Assembly (NCBI GenBank): GCA_014382915.1
Contig: JACNIV010000206.1
Coordinates: 1 to 18,232, forward strand
Length of the DNA stretch: 18,232 nucleotides
Reading direction: 5' to 3'
DNA from: Candidatus Cloacimonadota bacterium
GTDB taxonomy: Bacteria; Cloacimonadota; Cloacimonadia; Cloacimonadales; TCS61
The position numbers and the translations under genes were made by a program. This document shows, piece after piece, positions 13,815 to 18,232 of this stretch. Numbering within the stretch: the stretch's first letter is position 1; every line of letters begins with the position of its first letter. The notes beneath the pieces are model-generated. The model was not told the DNA's origin. It saw only the letters and a program-made list of their open reading frames with translations, and ran no database searches.

Positions 13815-16220
13815 ATGTTTATAAATTATGTAAAGATTGCTTTTAGAAACATCCTGCGTCATAAAGGATTTTCCGCCATCAATATTCTGGGATTTTCGTT
13901 AGGATTATCGGTTTGCATACTGCTTCTTTTATGGGTTCAGGATGAATATAATTTCGATAAATTCAATTCGAATTTTGCCGACATCTACCGGATTATGAGC
14001 TACGGAACAAAATACATGCAGGAAGGTTATGAGGGAACTCCGGGACCTTTGGCGCTCACCATCAAGGAATCAATGGAAGAAGTAGAATTTTCAACCAGGG
14101 TGTATGGATTCTCTGATTTTATTGTCCGCAGCGATAATCTCACTTTTTATGAAGACACTGCCCTTGTCGTTGATCCCGATTTTTTCAAGATTTTTGATTA
14201 TCCCTTCCTGGTAGGGAATGAAACAGCACTTTTCTCCGGTCCATTCAATATTGCGATTTCTGAAACGATAGCTCAAAAGTATTTTGGTGATAAAAATCCA
14301 CTGGGTCAGCAATTGCAAGTTGATGATTTTGAAATGACTGTTACTGCAGTTTTTAAAGACTTTCCTGAAAATTCCCATCTTCAATCCGGATTTGTAGTAA
14401 ATTGGGATATCTTTCGAGAATTGGGTTATGCCAGCCTGCCCTGGGGTGCTTTCAATTACATTACCTACATCAAAACAAAGGGAGAAATAGATATTGAGCA
14501 AATGGGCAGCATAATGACCTTGATCGGTGAAAAGCACGAATGTCCGCAAGTAAAAGACGGTGTGAGTTTTCATCTGCAGCCACTTTCGGAAGTGCACCTG
14601 GATGGTAAACACGGATTTTATCATAATTTCTACAAACTCGGCTATCGGAATTACATTTATATTTTCTCGACTATTGCTTTGCTGATTTTGTTTATTGCCT
14701 GTTTGAATTACATCAATCTTTCCACAGCTCGATATGAAAACCGTGCTAGGGAAGTCGGCTTGCGCAAAGTCATTGGTGCAACTCGCTGGCAACTGATCTT
14801 CCAATTTTTTTACGAGTCGGTGATCTTCACGATTTTAGCTGTTTTCATCTCATTTTTTCTTATTGAACTGTTGCTTCCTGTTTTCAATTCCATCTCAGGC
14901 AAAGAATTCATCCTGAAAGATTTCTTGTTCAGCAAAACGGCATTCGGTATAATTGGATTGGTTCTTATAACTGGAATTTTTTCAGGATTTTATCCAGCAA
15001 TTTTTCTTTCTTCTTTCAAGCCGGTAAGTGTCATCAAAGGTTCTTCATTTGTAAATCTGGTGGAGGGATTGCCCAAATTGCGCAAGATCATGGTTGTTAT
15101 CCAATTCACTCTTTCCATTCTCCTTATTTTGTGCACGGCGTTTATTTACAAACAAATTGTTTTTCTGCAGAATATGGATATTGGTTTCGATACAGAGGAT
15201 GTAATTTATATTCCTTTGAAAGGAGACGTTGCAACCAAATACGATGTAGTAAAACAAAAATTTATAGAACATCCTGAAATATTGAGCGTTACCGCTCAGG
15301 ATTTTCTCTGGGCAGCCAGCAATAACAGAACAACCGGTGTTTACTGGCAGGGTAAACAGGAAAATTATGATGGTGATTTCATCATTCCACGGGTGGATTT
15401 CGATTTCTTTGAAACCTTGAACATCGAGTTTGTGGAAGGCCGAAGTTTTTCAGAGGAATTTGAAACGGACAGAAGTTCAGCCTTTATTTTGAATGAAACA
15501 GCTCTCAAACAAATGCAGATCATAGACCCCATCGGTAAACAATTAAAATTGTATGGTTACTCCGGTCTGATCCAGGAAGGATCGATCGTGGGTATCTTCA
15601 AAGATGTAAATTACGGATCACTTCACAATAAGATAGAATCGCAGGTTATCAGGGTTTTCAAAGATTACACCGACGGGCAACCCACCAGCGCCATACTATT
15701 GAAAACATCTAGCGAAAATCTGCAGGAAACCATCGCTTTTATCAAAAGCATCTGGCAGGAATTCAACAATGATATTCCTTTTGAATACAATTTCCTGGAA
15801 AAAACCTATCGCAAACTCTATACAAATGAACTGCAGCTTCGCTCAATCTTGAATTATTTCACAATTCTGGCCGTGTTCATTTCTTGTTTGGGATTGTACG
15901 GGCTGGCAGCTTTTAGGGCTGAACAAAGAACCAAAGAGATCGGAATTCGCAAAGTAATGGGTGCTTCGGTATCAAAACTTGTTTATCTACTTTCAGTTGA
16001 TTTTATAAAATGGGTATTGATAGCAAATATTATTGCCTGTCCTATTGCCTGGTATGCTATGAACAAGTGGCTAAAAAATTATGCTTATCACACACCATTA
16101 AATGCCATAATTTTCATTCTAACTGGATTAATGACATTCGCAATAGCATTTATTACTGTCGGCTATCAAACTATAAAAGTAGCCAATTCCAATCCGGTGA
16201 AGGCGTTGAAGTATGAATAA
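13815..16220 (+). CDS. FtsX/MacB-type ABC permease, paralog D
   Basis: This 801-residue protein is the fourth double-module permease. Its N-terminus is RNILRHKGFSAINILGFSLG. The motif after the first membrane segment is EYNFDKFN, where A and C have ELS(F/Y)DKH. The cytoplasmic motifs EVGLRKVIGA and EIGIRKVMGAS are intact, and the C-terminus NPVKALKYE matches the family. It looks the most divergent of the four in its first periplasmic domain. It is separated from A-B-C by the spacer and the DUF6144-like gene, starting 10 bases after that gene with AAGGAG overlapping its stop codon. No separate ATPase accompanies it, so it presumably shares the ATPase at 4915-5604. Confidence 0.95.
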   Translation: MFINYVKIAFRNILRHKGFSAINILGFSLGLSVCILLLLWVQDEYNFDKFNSNFADIYRIMSYGTKYMQEGYEGTPGPLALTIKESMEEVEFSTRVYGFSDFIVRSDNLTFYEDTALVVDPDFFKIFDYPFLVGNETALFSGPFNIAISETIAQKYFGDKNPLGQQLQVDDFEMTVTAVFKDFPENSHLQSGFVVNWDIFRELGYASLPWGAFNYITYIKTKGEIDIEQMGSIMTLIGEKHECPQVKDGVSFHLQPLSEVHLDGKHGFYHNFYKLGYRNYIYIFSTIALLILFIACLNYINLSTARYENRAREVGLRKVIGATRWQLIFQFFYESVIFTILAVFISFFLIELLLPVFNSISGKEFILKDFLFSKTAFGIIGLVLITGIFSGFYPAIFLSSFKPVSVIKGSSFVNLVEGLPKLRKIMVVIQFTLSILLILCTAFIYKQIVFLQNMDIGFDTEDVIYIPLKGDVATKYDVVKQKFIEHPEILSVTAQDFLWAASNNRTTGVYWQGKQENYDGDFIIPRVDFDFFETLNIEFVEGRSFSEEFETDRSSAFILNETALKQMQIIDPIGKQLKLYGYSGLIQEGSIVGIFKDVNYGSLHNKIESQVIRVFKDYTDGQPTSAILLKTSSENLQETIAFIKSIWQEFNNDIPFEYNFLEKTYRKLYTNELQLRSILNYFTILAVFISCLGLYGLAAFRAEQRTKEIGIRKVMGASVSKLVYLLSVDFIKWVLIANIIACPIAWYAMNKWLKNYAYHTPLNAIIFILTGLMTFAIAFITVGYQTIKVANSNPVKALKYE

Positions 16221-16236
16221 AATTTAGGAGGATAAA

Positions 16237-16503
16237 ATGAGAGAAGTTGTATTATCAATTCCAACATTAGACGCACAACAGAATCTGGAAATAGATGTGC
16301 GTATCAATGGTAAGAAAAAAACCTTGAAATACAGGGTTGAGATCATTCATTGGGAAGGCACAGCTCCTTCATCTGAAGAGAAAGTTACTGTATTGAAACA
16401 TGCTATCAGGGAATATGATACAGATTGGGAACTGATCCAGATCGGCGCTCCCGATGATGATAAGATCCCACTTATGTTCCGAAAAAAAAGTATTGCTAAA
16501 TAA
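16237..16503 (+). CDS. Small hypothetical protein, 88 residues
   Basis: I do not recognise a named family. The protein is soluble, with no signal peptide, membrane segment or cysteine. The first half is beta-like and basic (EIDVRINGKKKTLKYRVEII); the second half has a helix-like stretch (EEKVTVLKHAIREYDTDWEL) and ends GAPDDDKIPLMFRKK. A strong AGGAGG lies 6 bases before the ATG, and the gene sits 16 bases after permease D and 48 bases before the TolC-type gene, so it is very likely translated. It could be a small regulatory or accessory protein of the pump, but nothing in the sequence proves that. Confidence 0.75.
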   Translation: MREVVLSIPTLDAQQNLEIDVRINGKKKTLKYRVEIIHWEGTAPSSEEKVTVLKHAIREYDTDWELIQIGAPDDDKIPLMFRKKSIAK

Positions 16504-16551
16504 GGTAACATAATCCCTGCTGGTTTTAGAAAAATAAAAAAGAGGTTTAAA

Positions 16552-17787
16552 ATGAAAAAAATATTGTTAATACTCATCATTCTTCCTGCGTTGATCTTTG
16601 CACAGGAGTATACACTGGAACAACTGATAGAAACAGGATTGGACAAATCATACGATATTCAAAGTGAGCTAGCAAATAATAAGAACTCAGCCAGTTACCT
16701 GCGCAGCAGCCTGTATGGTATATTACCATCGGTTTCGATCTCTGCACAGAAAGATAAATATCTTGATGCCATCGATCCTGAATGGAATGCAAGTGCATCA
16801 CTTTCCATTAGCAAAAGCATCTTTTTGAATGAACCTACCTATTATAATATCCACACTTCTATTCTGGACAAGAAAAATGCTGATCTATCCCTGGAAGAAA
16901 AAAGGAAACAGATAGCTTATTACATTTTTTCCAGCTACCTGAATGTACTGGAATCACAGAAAATACTGGGAATCCAGAAAAAGAATCTGGAACTGCAAGA
17001 GAAAATATACAACCAGGTAAAAGTGCAATATGATGCCGGTGAGAAGTCACTTTTGGAACTTAAACAAAGCGAGATATCGCTTATCGATTATGAAATTGCT
17101 GTGAATGAAGCTGAGAATTCACTTTTTAAAACTCGAAAAGACCTTTTTTCTTACCTGAATATGAAAGATGAAGGGTATGATTTCGTGGAACCGGAATTTG
17201 ATATCTCCGATGAAAAATTCTCCTTCCAATCTAACAATACTTTGCTTCAAAAAAAGAACAGCCTTACCAGCAGTAAGGTCCGACTGGTTCAAACCATGAT
17301 GGACTTCTTACCATCTCTTACCCTGAGCTACTCTGTTAATCATAACGATGATAACGATATATACGCTTACAGTGATTATTTACGAGCCAGCAACACACTC
17401 TCTATCTATGCCAGTTACGACATCTTTAACCTATTGGAAAAAGGTGAAGCATATTCCCGTTCAAAGCGCAATCTCAGAGTACAAAAAATTGATTTCGAAA
17501 CCAGTAAGCGAGATTACACCATCGAACTTACCAATCTTCAGAACGATCTGAAAACACTTAACCGGTCGTACACTCTGTACTCCGACAAACTGAAATTATC
17601 AGAAGACAACTTGAATATGGCTCAGGAGCAGTACAGACTGGGCATGATCAGCCTGCTGGATATGGACAGGGCAAAGATTGATCACCAGAACGCCCAGCTT
17701 TCATATAATAATCATCACTATAATCTTTTGCGTAAACAGGAAGAGATCAATTTGCTACTTTCCAATAAAATTCTAGGGAAATGGTAA
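16552..17787 (+). CDS. TolC-family outer membrane efflux factor
   Basis: This 411-residue protein is the channel component of the tripartite system. It starts with a typical signal peptide (MKKILLILIILPALIFA, likely cleaved before QEY). Two OEP repeats follow. The first has YTLEQLIETGLDKSYDIQSE, ILPSVSISAQ and QVKVQYDAGEKSLLELKQSE; the second has LVQTMMDFLPSLTLSYSVN and AQEQYRLGMISLLDMDRAK. Both contain the paired pattern QY-x-x-G-x-x-SLL(E/D) seen in TolC homologs. Long heptad-rich helices (about 160-190 and 325-400) would form the periplasmic tunnel. At 411 residues it is somewhat short for the family. It is the last gene of the train, and its stop codon overlaps the first palindrome of the repeat cluster. 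Confidence 0.93.
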   Translation: MKKILLILIILPALIFAQEYTLEQLIETGLDKSYDIQSELANNKNSASYLRSSLYGILPSVSISAQKDKYLDAIDPEWNASASLSISKSIFLNEPTYYNIHTSILDKKNADLSLEEKRKQIAYYIFSSYLNVLESQKILGIQKKNLELQEKIYNQVKVQYDAGEKSLLELKQSEISLIDYEIAVNEAENSLFKTRKDLFSYLNMKDEGYDFVEPEFDISDEKFSFQSNNTLLQKKNSLTSSKVRLVQTMMDFLPSLTLSYSVNHNDDNDIYAYSDYLRASNTLSIYASYDIFNLLEKGEAYSRSKRNLRVQKIDFETSKRDYTIELTNLQNDLKTLNRSYTLYSDKLKLSEDNLNMAQEQYRLGMISLLDMDRAKIDHQNAQLSYNNHHYNLLRKQEEINLLLSNKILGKW

Positions 17788-17800
17788 ACTCGTAAGAGTT
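17787..17800. repeat. Hairpin at the end of the TolC-type gene
   Basis: AACTC and GAGTT pair around a 4-base loop. The left arm begins at the last base of the TAA stop. The flank GAATTTTATAA has some T bases but no proper U-run, so this is a weak terminator candidate at best. It looks like the first half-unit of the repeat family below. Confidence 0.5.
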
Positions 17801-17860
17801 GAATTTTATAAACGATGGTGAAAATAAATTTGAAAATAAATTCTTTGATACTTTGTTCAG

Positions 17861-17945
17861 TCCTTTCAGGATTGGATTTATACTTATTATCTTATTGACC
17901 ATAGATTTCATCAATGGCTATTCAGATTTAATCCTTCCAGGATTA
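17861..17945. repeat. Three-hairpin palindromic element (TCCT/CCAT type)
   Basis: Three short palindromes follow one another: TCCT-ttc-AGGA (17861-17871), CCATAGAT-ttc-ATCAATGG (17899-17917, one mismatch) and TAATCCT-tcc-AGGATTA (17929-17945, perfect). Linkers are AT-rich (TTATACTTATTATC). The order, a CCAT hairpin between two AGGAT hairpins, parallels the alternating two-hairpin units downstream. Confidence 0.65.
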
Positions 17946-17976
17946 GGAAAATTGATTTTGATGAATAGAAACCAGC

Positions 17977-18159
17977 AAACTCATAAGAGTTTAATGTTAA
18001 TAACCACAGGAGTATACTGTGTAACTAAATCTTTTTAATGCATCAACTTCAGAGGAGTTGAATACTAATAACCATAGGAGAATCCTGTGGGACAAAACTC
18101 TTAGAAATGGATCAACTCCAGAGGAGTTGAACATAAATAACCGCAGGTGAAACCTGTGG
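17977..18159. repeat. Three tandem double-hairpin repeat units of about 68 bp
   Basis: Three units begin at 17977, 18044 and 18113 (periods 67 and 69). Each has a first hairpin of the CAACTCC...GGAGTTG type, a linker resembling AATACTAATAACC, and a second hairpin of the CACAGG...CCTGTGG type. Examples are CAACTCC/GGAGTTG at 18113-18129 and CCGCAGGT/ACCTGTGG at 18141-18159. Arms change together between units: CACAG/CTGTG in the first, CATAGG/CCTGTG in the second. The hairpin shape therefore seems conserved more than the exact bases. Confidence 0.75.
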
Positions 18160-18232
18160 AGAAAGAATATAAATGATGGGTAGCGTTAAGATAACTGTGG
18201 CTAATTACTAAATTTTTCATGGTAACCATTAA

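Larger units (their letters stand above)
17788..18232. other. Non-coding, repeat-filled 3' region
   Basis: This 445-base stretch holds the palindromic elements listed separately and no credible gene. The one open frame through it (17799-18038) translates across the hairpins, has no ribosome site and resembles no family. The end of the window has a short palindrome ATGGTAACCAT (18219-18229). Confidence 0.7.

Noticed and set aside
14091..14804. 237-codon open frame on the minus strand inside permease D
   Set aside because: It is antisense to a strongly supported permease gene, without a ribosome site or recognisable domain.
17787..17810. Rho-independent terminator after the TolC-type gene
   Set aside because: The stem is only 5 bp and AT-rich, and the following T stretch is interrupted; more likely part of the repeat family.
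17799..18038. Open frame of 79 codons downstream of the TolC-type gene
   Set aside because: It runs through the palindromic repeats, lacks a ribosome binding site and its translation matches no family I know.
17787..18159. CRISPR array
   Set aside because: Units are about 68 bp, vary between copies, consist of two hairpins each, and have no unique spacers or cas genes nearby.

Overview
The window comes from a low-GC Gram-negative bacterium. Evidence for this is the outer-membrane TolC-type factor, the periplasmic adaptor, the sigma-54 control and the double-module FtsX/MacB permeases of about 800 residues. Such permeases are best known from Bacteroidota, Cloacimonadota, Ignavibacteriota and similar phyla. 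The many palindromic intergenic repeats fit that group too. The phylum guess, Cloacimonadota or a Bacteroidota relative, is weak because no rRNA or marker gene is present.

Layout. Positions 35-2756 on the minus strand hold a two-gene signalling unit: an NtrC-type sigma-54 activator followed, with an 11-base overlap, by an NtrY/PAS-type histidine kinase with no periplasmic sensor domain. Positions 2757-3167 form a divergent regulatory region. It has three palindromic repeats, then a pair of GTYC-N6-GAAC dyads 22 bp apart, then a near-perfect -24/-12 sigma-54 promoter just before the first plus-strand gene. Positions 3168-17787 on the plus strand look like one long gene train: HlyD-type adaptor, a four-helix-bundle (S23/IVP) gene flanked by inverted heptamer arrays, a MacB/LolD-type ATPase, three FtsX-type permeases in a row, a 207-base spacer with a palindrome, a cysteine-rich DUF6144-like protein, a fourth permease, an 88-residue protein of unknown function, and a TolC-type outer-membrane factor. 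Positions 17788-18232 hold a cluster of palindromic repeats and no credible gene.

How it fits together (inference). The kinase probably senses a membrane or cytoplasmic condition and phosphorylates the activator. The activator would bind the paired dyads and open the sigma-54 promoter, giving a regulon encoded entirely in one place. The output is a tripartite efflux or export machine: one ATPase energises a permease, the adaptor bridges the periplasm, and the TolC-type channel crosses the outer membrane. The unusual feature is one ATPase gene serving four different full-length permeases, which suggests interchangeable permeases for different substrates. The substrate cannot be read from the sequence.

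The most interesting points are the permease expansion, the complete sigma-54 control region, the S23 gene whose complementary flanks could fold into a stem in the operon transcript (as the intervening sequences of 23S rRNA do), the DUF6144-like protein with three C-x-C pairs placed inside a transporter operon, and the palindromic repeat cluster at the 3' end.
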